Source: CAZMVU01 sp964569295 (lineage in GTDB: Bacteria > Hydrogenedentota > Hydrogenedentia > Hydrogenedentales > JAGMZX01). Taken from it: a stretch of 14,769 bases of DNA. Location of the stretch: the NCBI GenBank assembly GCA_964569295.1, contig CAZMVU010000119.1:1-14769 (forward strand), read 5' to 3'. Shown here piece by piece: positions 6,076 through 12,783 of this stretch. Position numbers and translations under genes: made by a program. The notes under the pieces are model-generated. The model ran no database searches. It saw only the letters and a list, made by a program, of their open reading frames with translations, and was not told the DNA's origin. Positions within the stretch are counted from its first letter, which is position 1, and each line of letters opens with the position of its first letter.

Positions 6076-8517
6076 TCACCGCAGCGCCGGCCACACGGTT
6101 TCGCCGCGGGCTTGTTTTTCGGTCTCGTGGTAGGCGCCGTAGAACACGCTGTTGGCATCGAGCCAGAGGCTAATCCGCCGCCGGTCTTCTTCCGGGAGCG
6201 CCACTCCCTGGTGGCCGGCGTCGAGCATGGGCATCAGCTTGGATGCGCGCGCGCCCACCTCGCCGGGTATCGAGTAGGAGGTCTCGTTCTTGCTCAAGGC
6301 GCCGTTGCCGCCGTGCTTGGCCCAGGCGAATTGCGAGAGGGTGGCATACGATTCCGACCATCCCCACTCACCGAATTCGCCACCTCTGAGGCCGGGCGCC
6401 TCGGGTTCTTCGGTGTGGCACGGGGTGCAATGACGGTCCAGCACCGGCTGCACCAGCTTCGAGAAGAGCAGCGGGTTGGCGCCTTCAAATTCTGGGGTGA
6501 GGGTTGAAGGCGAACGCTGCATGGCGAGGGGTATCGTATCGGGCGGGGGTGCGGCGGCGCTGTGTTTGCTCTCATGGCACCCCACGCACGACAGCGTTTC
6601 ACCGGGGTGCACGTACGTATCCGAACGCATGGTCTGCACGGCGCGGCCCTGCTCATCGAGCGCCTGAAAATAGATGGGCGCGCCCACCGGCACTTCGCAA
6701 TAGACGCTGCCGTCCGCCTCGACCGGCGCCGTGCCGATTACGCCTCGCGCCAGCGACTGCGCCCCCACGCCAATTTTTGGCTCGTTCTGGGCCGGCGTGG
6801 TCTTCGGGTAAAGCTGGATGACGCGCATCCCGGTAATCTGCGTGTCTTCCGGCCAGTCGCGGTCGCTCTCGTAAATGTTCATCACCGCCACGTAGCCCTT
6901 GGCGTCTTTGTCCGCCGGGTTGGAACGGGGCGGGATAATGGGAGGCCTCGGCCTCGGGCGCAGGGGTATCGGGTCGAGGGCGGCAATCTCCGGGTCGCGG
7001 TAGAGAAACACGCGGTTGCCGAAGGCATCCACGAGGTAAAGGCCATAGTGTTTTTGTCCCGGGTCATAGACGCCCAGGTAATACGTCTCACTCAACGGCC
7101 ACGGCGTGCCATAAACCTCGGATGTTCCGTTGTTCCGGCCCTTGTGGGGCGGGCAGGGAACCCCAGGTGCTGTTTCGGATTCCGGAAATGCCACCTCCGG
7201 TGTAATACGTTTGAGTTGCGACATGGCCCCGTCGTCCGGTCTGCGCAGATCAATCAGCACGAGAGAGCCATAGTTCTGACCGTGATGTGGCGCTGCGACG
7301 GCTACGTATTTCGGAGAGTTCGGGATGGCGCGTATGGATAGCTCCATCCAGGGGCGGGATTCGCGGAATTCCGGGTAATTGCCATGCGCAGTGCGTGGGT
7401 CGGTCCCGTCTGGATAGCAGAGCCAGATGTGGTGGGCGATGTCCGAATCCCGATCGACATAATCCCAGCGCGAGTAGACGATCTGTCCGTCGTTGTTGAC
7501 GCTCGGGTGCCACTCGTGTGTTTCGTGGAAGCTGAGGGTCCGCAGGTCCGAGCCGTCCGGCGCGATGTCGTGGAGGGTGTAGGTGGGATCGGGGCGCACC
7601 CCGCAACGCAGGAATCCGCCCCGGCGCTCGGAAATAAAGGCGATGCGCCCATTGGGAAGCCAGCAGGGATCGAAGTCGTTCCATACGCCGTCGGTGAGTT
7701 GCTCCAGATGCGAACCATCGATGTTCGCAGAGAAAACGTGGTACGTGCTCTCCGGCTTCCACAGATCCTCCAGCGGCGTGCGTTTCGTAGGCTCGACCGG
7801 CACCGCCGCTTCCGTCCACGCAAAGAGAATGGTTTCGGCGTCGAAATCCAGGTCAAGGGAAATGAATGCGCCGTCCGTGAGGGGTTGTCCTGCGAGCCGG
7901 CCCGCGCGTACGGGCGTGTCTTCAAGTACGTTGCGAAGCCGGGGTGTGTCACTGAAGGCCGCCTCGAGTACATAGACACCGCCGCCGGGAACCGCATGAA
8001 AACCGAAGTATTGGTCGACCATATGGTCGTAGCGCGCCCGGTGATGCTTGAGAAAAACAATGTCCTGAAAATCGAGGAGGGGATTCGAAAAGGCGATCCG
8101 GCGGCGGATCGCGCATACCTCGGCGAACAATTCTTTGCGTGCCGCATCGGACAGGTTATCGCGCGCGCCCTGAACCATGCTGCTGCGCAGAGCAGCCGTT
8201 TCCATCGCGAGATCGGGTGCATTGGTCATGGTCCGGATGTCGTTAAGCAGGGCCTGGGTTCTGCGCAGGATAACGTCAAGCGGATCGCGGTCCGTTTCCG
8301 TGACCAATGCGGCGGGCTCGAGTACCTCGCGCCGGAGCTTTTCCCGCACTGCATGAGGCGCCTCGCGGAATTGCCCTATCTGCGCCGCTATCACCGCATA
8401 TTCCTGAGCGGCGTGCGATGACAGGCCGTCCTCTTCGGCGGCCGATACGATGGAGGAGACGATCAAGGGCGGACAAGCAACGAGCCACGCGAATAGCAAT
8501 TTCCTGCAAGGGGCCAT
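6076..8517 (-). CDS. HzsA-related exported protein: beta-propeller + C-terminal diheme cytochrome c region (813 aa)
   Basis: This is a distant paralogue of the protein at 2144-5251, on the opposite strand. A signal peptide (MAPCRKLLFAW... to about residue 26) is followed by an alpha-helical region (about 30-170). The PD40-type propeller (about 180-520) has motifs such as ANIDGSHLEQLTDG, WDYVDR and LPNGRIAF. The C-terminal part has CVGCH (644-648) and CTPCH (697-701), plus a conserved GHQ histidine (769). The segment before the first heme, from GTAPVEADGS through LDEQGRAVQTMRS, is nearly shared with the paralogue. It lacks the paralogue's N-terminal jellyroll and its propeller cysteine cluster. 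The position four after the first CxxCH is His652, not the tyrosine of hydrazine synthase. The start at 8517 is fixed by AGGAG 8 nt upstream and by the signal peptide; a longer reading to 8619 adds an unrelated leader. Location should be periplasmic or surface; substrate unknown. Confidence 0.87.
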   Translation of the reverse strand: MAPCRKLLFAWLVACPPLIVSSIVSAAEEDGLSSHAAQEYAVIAAQIGQFREAPHAVREKLRREVLEPAALVTETDRDPLDVILRRTQALLNDIRTMTNAPDLAMETAALRSSMVQGARDNLSDAARKELFAEVCAIRRRIAFSNPLLDFQDIVFLKHHRARYDHMVDQYFGFHAVPGGGVYVLEAAFSDTPRLRNVLEDTPVRAGRLAGQPLTDGAFISLDLDFDAETILFAWTEAAVPVEPTKRTPLEDLWKPESTYHVFSANIDGSHLEQLTDGVWNDFDPCWLPNGRIAFISERRGGFLRCGVRPDPTYTLHDIAPDGSDLRTLSFHETHEWHPSVNNDGQIVYSRWDYVDRDSDIAHHIWLCYPDGTDPRTAHGNYPEFRESRPWMELSIRAIPNSPKYVAVAAPHHGQNYGSLVLIDLRRPDDGAMSQLKRITPEVAFPESETAPGVPCPPHKGRNNGTSEVYGTPWPLSETYYLGVYDPGQKHYGLYLVDAFGNRVFLYRDPEIAALDPIPLRPRPRPPIIPPRSNPADKDAKGYVAVMNIYESDRDWPEDTQITGMRVIQLYPKTTPAQNEPKIGVGAQSLARGVIGTAPVEADGSVYCEVPVGAPIYFQALDEQGRAVQTMRSDTYVHPGETLSCVGCHESKHSAAAPPPDTIPLAMQRSPSTLTPEFEGANPLLFSKLVQPVLDRHCTPCHTEEPEAPGLRGGEFGEWGWSESYATLSQFAWAKHGGNGALSKNETSYSIPGEVGARASKLMPMLDAGHQGVALPEEDRRRISLWLDANSVFYGAYHETEKQARGETVWPALR

Positions 8518-8525
8518 CGTGAATA

Positions 8526-8530
8526 CTCCT
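8526..8530 (-). promoter_or_regulatory. Ribosome binding site that sets the start of the 813-aa HzsA-like protein
   Basis: On the minus strand AGGAG lies 8 nt before ATG at 8517. It selects this start over the in-frame upstream ATG at 8619, and the protein then begins directly with a signal peptide. Confidence 0.75.
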
Positions 8531-8868
8531 GGTGGTGTTGCGCCGGGCAGTATTACCCTTTTCTTGTCCGGCCGTGCATTGCACAGGTCTGCCGCACACA
8601 GCAACGGCAAGGCGCCCAAACCATTGACGGGATAATCCTAGGCGCTTGGTTGCGTGGTTTCAAGAAGGAGAATGCGCGCGGAGCGGGGGCGGTGGATGAG
8701 GCAAGCGCCCTGTTGGGTCAGTGTCGCCGCATAACGTAACTGTGCGGGCCAACCACTCCAGTGTCCCGGCAGCTTCTGAGATACTGTGCGGCGGGCATCG
8801 CCGCTGCCTTGTCCTCCACGCCGGTTATCCGGCACAATGCCCGTGGAACATGAGGCCAGACTATCCAC

Positions 8869-8874
8869 GGGAGG
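8869..8874 (+). promoter_or_regulatory. Ribosome binding site that sets the GH172 start at GTG 8883
   Basis: GGGAGG lies 8 nt before an in-frame GTG at 8883. The protein then begins MRPFLSMRLTVLLFIAGGGAMA, a good signal peptide. An ATG at 8901 would be 26 nt away from the binding site, and the ATG at 8721 would place 54 unrelated residues before the signal peptide. Confidence 0.75.
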
Positions 8875-8882
8875 TTGGCACG

Positions 8883-10097
8883 GTGCGACCCTTTCTTTCA
8901 ATGCGATTGACAGTCCTGTTGTTCATTGCGGGCGGTGGCGCCATGGCCGAGCCCGCGCTGTTCGAAGTTGCCCCGAATACCGAGACCCGGTGGATCACTT
9001 TCGAGAACCCGACAGGCGCGAAGGGCGAGGGCGGCCAGGCGAACAAAGGGGGGAAGGGTGCGGCTTTCGAGCCCGTGGCCCCGGGTGAGACCAAGGTGCT
9101 CATGGACATCGAAGGGACGGGCACCATCCGCCGGATGTGGTTTACCCTGCGCAACCGCGACCCGGAGGCGCTGCGCTCCTACGTCATCCGCATGTACTGG
9201 GACGGTGCGGAGAAGCCGGCGGTCGAGGCGCCTTTCGGCGATTTCTTCGGGGCGATTCACGGGCGGCCGGTGGCGTTCAAGTCGGCGCTGTTCGCGAACA
9301 TGGAAGGCCGGTCGTTCAACTGCTTCATCCCGATGCCGTTTCGCACCGCGGCGAAGGTGACCTTCACAAACGAGTCGGCAATCCGGCTCGATCAGCTATT
9401 CTACGAGATCGACTACACCCTGACGGATTCGCATTCGGAAGAGATGTGCTACTTCCATGCTTACTGGCAGCGCGACCGGGAAACCGAACTCGGCGAAGAC
9501 TTCGCGATTCTGCCGGCAGTTTCGGGTAGTGGCCGGTTCCTGGGCACGCACATCGGCATCCTTGGGCCGGACGACGTGCTCGGGTGGTGGGGCGAGGGCG
9601 AGGTGAAGGTTTACCTCGACGGCGATGACGAATGGCCCACCCTCGTGGGTACGGGCACCGAGGACTATGTGGGCACAGCCTATGGCCAAGGTGAGTTCTT
9701 CAGCGACTACTCGGGCTCGCTCATCGTTGATCAGGAACACAAGCGCTACGCCTTTTACCGATACCATGTGCCCGACCCCGTGTACTTTCACGAGGACATC
9801 CGCGTGACCATCCAGCAGATGGGCGGTGCGGACAAAAGCGAGGTGGAGCGGATGCTGGACCAGGGCGTCGCGATCAGGCCGGTTTCCGTGCATGGGCCCG
9901 ATGAGTTCTTCGGGTTGTTCGATATGACGCCCTACCCCGACATCGCGGAGGCGGACCTGCCGGAAGGCTGGACCAACTTCTACCGGCGCGACGACGTGGC
10001 GGCAGTGGCCTACTTCTACCTTGACCGCGCGGCCAGCAACCTCCCGCGCATCGCCCCGGTGGATGCGCGCGTCGCTGGCCTGCTCGACACGGAGTAG
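8883..10097 (+). CDS. Exported GH172 (DUF2961) glycoside hydrolase
   Basis: The protein has 404 residues with an N-terminal signal peptide cleaved near AMA/EPALF. The body matches the DUF2961 family, now GH172: MDIEGTGTIRRMWFTLR (75-91), the MYWDG and FGDFFGAIHG segments, and the conserved block WWGEGEVKVYLDG (235-247) followed by GTGTEDYVG (256-264). Glutamates in those two last motifs (Glu238/Glu240 and Glu260) sit where the family's acid/base and nucleophile are expected. Characterised GH172 enzymes act on fructofuranose and D-arabinofuranose linkages (difructose dianhydrides, mycobacterial arabinans); the substrate here cannot be predicted. It should be periplasmic or secreted. The next gene starts 6 nt after the stop, so the two are probably co-transcribed and translationally coupled. 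The pairing with glycosyltransferases suggests trimming or recycling of a surface glycan, or simple polysaccharide breakdown. Confidence 0.88.
   Translation: MRPFLSMRLTVLLFIAGGGAMAEPALFEVAPNTETRWITFENPTGAKGEGGQANKGGKGAAFEPVAPGETKVLMDIEGTGTIRRMWFTLRNRDPEALRSYVIRMYWDGAEKPAVEAPFGDFFGAIHGRPVAFKSALFANMEGRSFNCFIPMPFRTAAKVTFTNESAIRLDQLFYEIDYTLTDSHSEEMCYFHAYWQRDRETELGEDFAILPAVSGSGRFLGTHIGILGPDDVLGWWGEGEVKVYLDGDDEWPTLVGTGTEDYVGTAYGQGEFFSDYSGSLIVDQEHKRYAFYRYHVPDPVYFHEDIRVTIQQMGGADKSEVERMLDQGVAIRPVSVHGPDEFFGLFDMTPYPDIAEADLPEGWTNFYRRDDVAAVAYFYLDRAASNLPRIAPVDARVAGLLDTE
10091..10094 (+). promoter_or_regulatory. Ribosome binding site overlapping the GH172 end, for the TTG start at 10104
   Basis: GGAG lies within the last codons of the GH172 gene and 9 nt before TTG at 10104. 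No ATG is available upstream of the conserved GT2 N-terminal strand (LSVVIPSL), so the TTG start is needed. The overlap suggests translational coupling. Confidence 0.6.
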
Positions 10098-10103
10098 CGG
10101 CGC

Positions 10104-11399
10104 TTGGGCACGCTGCTCAAGCCCGATTCACGCCGCCTCTCCGTGGTTATACCCAGCCTGCGCGAGGCGGACAACCTGCGTTATCTGCTGCCGCAGTTGC
10201 GCGAGGCCCTTGCTGACCTCGGTATCGACTACGAAGTACTCGTGGTCGACAAGGCGTCGGACGATGGTACGCCGGCGGTGGTGGCCGAGAACGGGGCACG
10301 CTATGTCTGCGAGAAAATGCCCGGCTACGGCAACGCGATCATGCGCGGTATCCGCGAGGCGGAAGGCACGTACGTCGCCACCATGGACGCCGACCTCAGC
10401 CATCCTGTGCCGTTCATCAAGGACTTGTGGGAGGCGCGCACGCAGGCCGATGTGGTCATTGCCTCGCGCTACGTGCCTGGTGCAAAAGCGGACCAGCCCC
10501 GGCTGCGCCTGTGGATGAGCAAGCTGCTGAACGCTTTCTTCCGCAAGGGGCTCTCGCTCGACGTGCACGATATGTCCAGTGGTTACCGCCTCTACCGGAA
10601 ACAGATTTTCCGTGATATCGAACCACACTTCTCGAATTTTGTCATTCTCGTGGATATTCTGCTGCAAGCCTTTCGTTGCGGCCACGGCGTCGCCGAAGTC
10701 CCCTTCCACTACCAGCCCCGTTACGCAGGCCGCTCCCATGCGCAGGTTCTACGTTTCGGGATAGACTACCTGCGCCTTTTCTACCGCGTATGGTGTATGC
10801 GTAACTCGATCGAATTTCCCGACTACGACTGGCGTGCCTATGACAGCCGCATCCCCCTGCAACGCTACTGGCAACGCAAACGGCACGACATCATTCTGCG
10901 GTTCGCGACACCCGCGGTAACCACGCTCGATGTCGGCTGCGGCAGTTCGCGCATCCTTGCCGACATGCCGCATGCCGTGGCAGTTGATCTGCGTCTCGAA
11001 AAACTGGTCTTCATGAAGCGCACCAATCGTCTGCTCTTGCAAGGAGACGGGTGTGCGCTGCCGTTTACCGATGACCACTTCGAATGCGTTATCTGTTCCG
11101 AGGTCATCGAGCATATCCCAGACGAAGGCGGCAGATTGCTGGATGAGCTTACCCGGGTACTGAAGCCGGGCGGTGTTCTGGTTATCGGAACGCCCGACTA
11201 CGGCAACTGGCAGTGGCGTGTGACCGAGCGGCTCTACGACTTTGCCGCCCCCAACTCGTACGCCGATGAACATGTGACCCATTACACCTTCGATATCCTC
11301 AAGACCGCACTCGAAGCCCGCGGCTATACCGTGCTCGATCATGAGTACATTTGCCAGGGCGAGCTGATTTTTCAGGCCCGGCTGGAAAGTGCGAATTGA
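10104..11399 (+). CDS. Bifunctional GT2 glycosyltransferase / class I SAM methyltransferase fusion
   Basis: The protein has 431 residues and two domains. The N-terminal half (about 10-230) is a family 2 glycosyltransferase of the DPM1/DolP-mannosyltransferase type. It shows LSVVIPSL (12-19), a nucleotide-binding VVDKASDDGT (47-56), DADLSHP (95-101) with the metal-binding Asp pair, and SSGYRLYRK (158-166). The usual VDDGS is changed to VDKAS. The C-terminal half (about 255-425) is a Methyltransf_11-like domain with LDVGCG (275-280) for SAM binding, EVIEHI (333-338) and LKPGG (353-357). No membrane helix is seen, so it should be cytoplasmic. A plausible job is adding a sugar to a lipid or glycan precursor and methylating the product; that link is inference. 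The start is TTG with GGAG inside the preceding gene. It follows the GH172 gene by 6 nt. Confidence 0.87.
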   Translation: MGTLLKPDSRRLSVVIPSLREADNLRYLLPQLREALADLGIDYEVLVVDKASDDGTPAVVAENGARYVCEKMPGYGNAIMRGIREAEGTYVATMDADLSHPVPFIKDLWEARTQADVVIASRYVPGAKADQPRLRLWMSKLLNAFFRKGLSLDVHDMSSGYRLYRKQIFRDIEPHFSNFVILVDILLQAFRCGHGVAEVPFHYQPRYAGRSHAQVLRFGIDYLRLFYRVWCMRNSIEFPDYDWRAYDSRIPLQRYWQRKRHDIILRFATPAVTTLDVGCGSSRILADMPHAVAVDLRLEKLVFMKRTNRLLLQGDGCALPFTDDHFECVICSEVIEHIPDEGGRLLDELTRVLKPGGVLVIGTPDYGNWQWRVTERLYDFAAPNSYADEHVTHYTFDILKTALEARGYTVLDHEYICQGELIFQARLESAN

Positions 11400-11671
11400 A
11401 AAAGTATGCGTTCTTCTACTACGGTTGCATAACATAACGTAAAGCGAAAAGGGGGACGGGCCTTACGTGCATGTATCAGCCCCGTATTATGTACCCGTAC
11501 TTGTGCTTGAAGAATCCAGGACATCGGTAACCCAAAAACTGTACGCATTATTACGAAGGTTGGCGTAAGAGCGAAGCAACGGCTGTGAAACGTGCTATCT
11601 CTTCGCCTGAATCCTGATTCTCTTTCCTTCACACTTCACAATGTACACTTCGCAATTCTATAATTCCGGCC
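11400..11671. other. 272-bp AT-richer intergenic region upstream of the membrane glycosyltransferase
   Basis: This gap is clearly less GC-rich than its surroundings and has no gene I can support. I see no rho-independent terminator after the fusion gene. The right end carries the strong promoter at 11635-11664. The rest may be the remnant of an inserted element, but no inverted ends or coding trace are visible. Confidence 0.5.
11635..11664 (+). promoter_or_regulatory. Strong sigma-70-type promoter placed for a leaderless transcript
   Basis: TTCACA (11635-11640, 5/6 match to the -35 box) and a perfect TATAAT (11659-11664) are 18 bp apart. The gene's ATG is at 11672, only 7 nt after the -10 box. 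Transcription should therefore begin at or within a nucleotide of the start codon. No Shine-Dalgarno sequence lies before the ATG, which agrees with leaderless translation. Confidence 0.65.
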
Positions 11672-12652
11672 ATGGCCTCCGCTCCCAAGAAAAGCGTTTC
11701 TATCGTGGTGCCGTGCTACAACGAGGCGCAAATGCTGGATACCTTCATCGCGCGCATGGATAGCGTCACCGTACCGCTCGATGCATTTGTCTTTGAATAC
11801 ATTTTCGTGGATGACGGCAGCACGGACGGAACGGAGGCGTGCCTCGCCGCGCATGCGCGGAAAAACCCAAAGGTGAAGGCGGTGGTGCTCAGCCGCAACG
11901 TGGGCCATCAGCGCGCTATTCAGGCGGGACTCGACGCCTGCGAAACCGAGTACGTCATCATCATGGATGTGGACCTGCAAGACCCGCCCGAACTGGTGCC
12001 CGATATTCTAGGCCGGCTGGAAGCAGGCTACGATCTTGTACACACCGTGCGCACGGACCGTAGTGCCGACGGGTTCACGAAGCGGTTCACGGCCAAGCTC
12101 TTTTACAGCTTCATGCGGCGCTGGGTATTGCCCGAGTTGCCGGAGAACGCCGGCGATTTCAAGGGGTTCGACCGGCGGATATTACTGGCCATGCGCCGCT
12201 ACCGCGAGCATGTGCGGTTTCTGCGCGGTCTCTGCGCCACACTAGGCTTCCGTCAGACCACCCTGCCCTTCACCCGGCCGAAGCGCCACGCGGGCCACTC
12301 GAAGTACAACCTGAAAAAGGTGTTGCGCCTCGCGCGCGATGCCATTGTGTCCAACTCGGCCGTCCCCATCCGTGCCGGATTCTACGGGGGACTCGTGCTG
12401 TGGGCGTTGCTCCCGGTCTACGCGGCGGTCTTGCTGGCAATGCACGCCGCCGGCGGACTCGCCCAGCCGTCGCTGTGGGTGATGTTCGGGGTGTGCCTGT
12501 TTCTCTTCGGGTTCACGCTGGTGCTGCTCGGGCTGATTGGCGAGTACCTGAAAGTCATCATCCTGGAGGTAAAGGCCCGGCCGCTGTACCTCGTGCGCAC
12601 CCGCTACAACCTGCCCGACCCGCCCGACGAACACCTGCCCTGGCACCGGTGA
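11672..12652 (+). CDS. GtrB/DPM1-like polyprenyl-phosphate glycosyltransferase (GT2, two membrane helices)
   Basis: The protein has 326 residues, typical of the GtrB/YfdH/ArnC-like group. The cytoplasmic GT2 domain (1-220) has VSIVVPCYNEA (9-19), FVDDGSTDGT (45-54), SRNVGHQRAIQAGLD (74-88), and MDVDLQDPPELV (98-109) carrying the metal-binding Asp99-x-Asp101. The segment RPKRHAGHSKYNLKKV (202-217) is the conserved basic juxtamembrane motif. Two hydrophobic helices follow at about 236-259 and 268-293. Such enzymes move a sugar from a nucleotide donor to undecaprenyl or dolichyl phosphate on the inner leaflet; the lipid-linked sugar is then used outside. The exact sugar is unknown. The start at 11672 keeps the whole GT2 N-terminal strand and has no ribosome binding site. 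It is transcribed from its own promoter, separate from the fusion gene upstream. Confidence 0.92.
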   Translation: MASAPKKSVSIVVPCYNEAQMLDTFIARMDSVTVPLDAFVFEYIFVDDGSTDGTEACLAAHARKNPKVKAVVLSRNVGHQRAIQAGLDACETEYVIIMDVDLQDPPELVPDILGRLEAGYDLVHTVRTDRSADGFTKRFTAKLFYSFMRRWVLPELPENAGDFKGFDRRILLAMRRYREHVRFLRGLCATLGFRQTTLPFTRPKRHAGHSKYNLKKVLRLARDAIVSNSAVPIRAGFYGGLVLWALLPVYAAVLLAMHAAGGLAQPSLWVMFGVCLFLFGFTLVLLGLIGEYLKVIILEVKARPLYLVRTRYNLPDPPDEHLPWHR

Positions 12653-12717
12653 TCAAGAAGTTGTCGCCGGTCTCGCGACCGCGCCACGCGCGCCCGCCTC
12701 TTCATACTTTTCCTCTC

Positions 12718-12748
12718 CTTGCGCCTTTCTCGTGGCGGGGGGTATGAT
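12718..12748 (+). promoter_or_regulatory. Candidate promoter for uvrA
   Basis: TATGAT (12743-12748) is a good -10 box, followed by AA. The only nearby -35-like element is TTGCGC (12718-12723) with a 19-bp spacer, longer than ideal. It lies in the 131-nt gap before uvrA. No SOS-type LexA palindrome (CGAAC-N4-GTTCG or CTGT-N8-ACAG) is visible. Confidence 0.35.
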
Positions 12749-12783
12749 AAGGCTTCCGGTTCCTGAACGAGGTTTGCCCCCCT

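Larger units (their letters stand above)
8518..8882. other. 365-bp divergent intergenic region
   Basis: This gap separates the leftward HzsA-like gene from the rightward GH172 gene. I see no gene in it. It holds an 8-bp inverted pair GGCGCTTG (8641-8648) / CAAGCGCC (8702-8709) and two short GC hairpins (GCGGCG/CGCCGC at 8788-8804 and GCCGG/CCGGC at 8820-8833). None is strong enough to name. Promoters for both genes must lie here, but I cannot place one confidently. Confidence 0.5.

Noticed and set aside
7384..8421. 345-codon plus-strand frame opposite the 813-aa HzsA-like gene
   Set aside because: No recognisable domain or ribosome binding site; the minus-strand gene has a signal peptide, propeller repeats and heme motifs.
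2144..8517. Hydrazine synthase / anammox metabolism
   Set aside because: No beta or gamma subunit genes or hydrazine dehydrogenase are present, and both proteins lack the active-site tyrosine; relationship is at fold level only.
8721..8882. 54-residue N-terminal extension of the GH172 protein from ATG 8721
   Set aside because: It would put unrelated residues before a clear signal peptide, while a strong ribosome binding site points to GTG 8883.
11447..11465. GAAAAGGGGGACGGGCC-like stretch as the end of a small mobile element
   Set aside because: It resembles short repeats I associate with such genomes, but there is no second copy, inverted partner or transposase in the window.
12668..12681. 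CGGTC-TCGC-GACCG hairpin as terminator after the membrane glycosyltransferase
   Set aside because: The stem is only 5 bp and no T-run follows directly; expected often by chance in GC-rich DNA.
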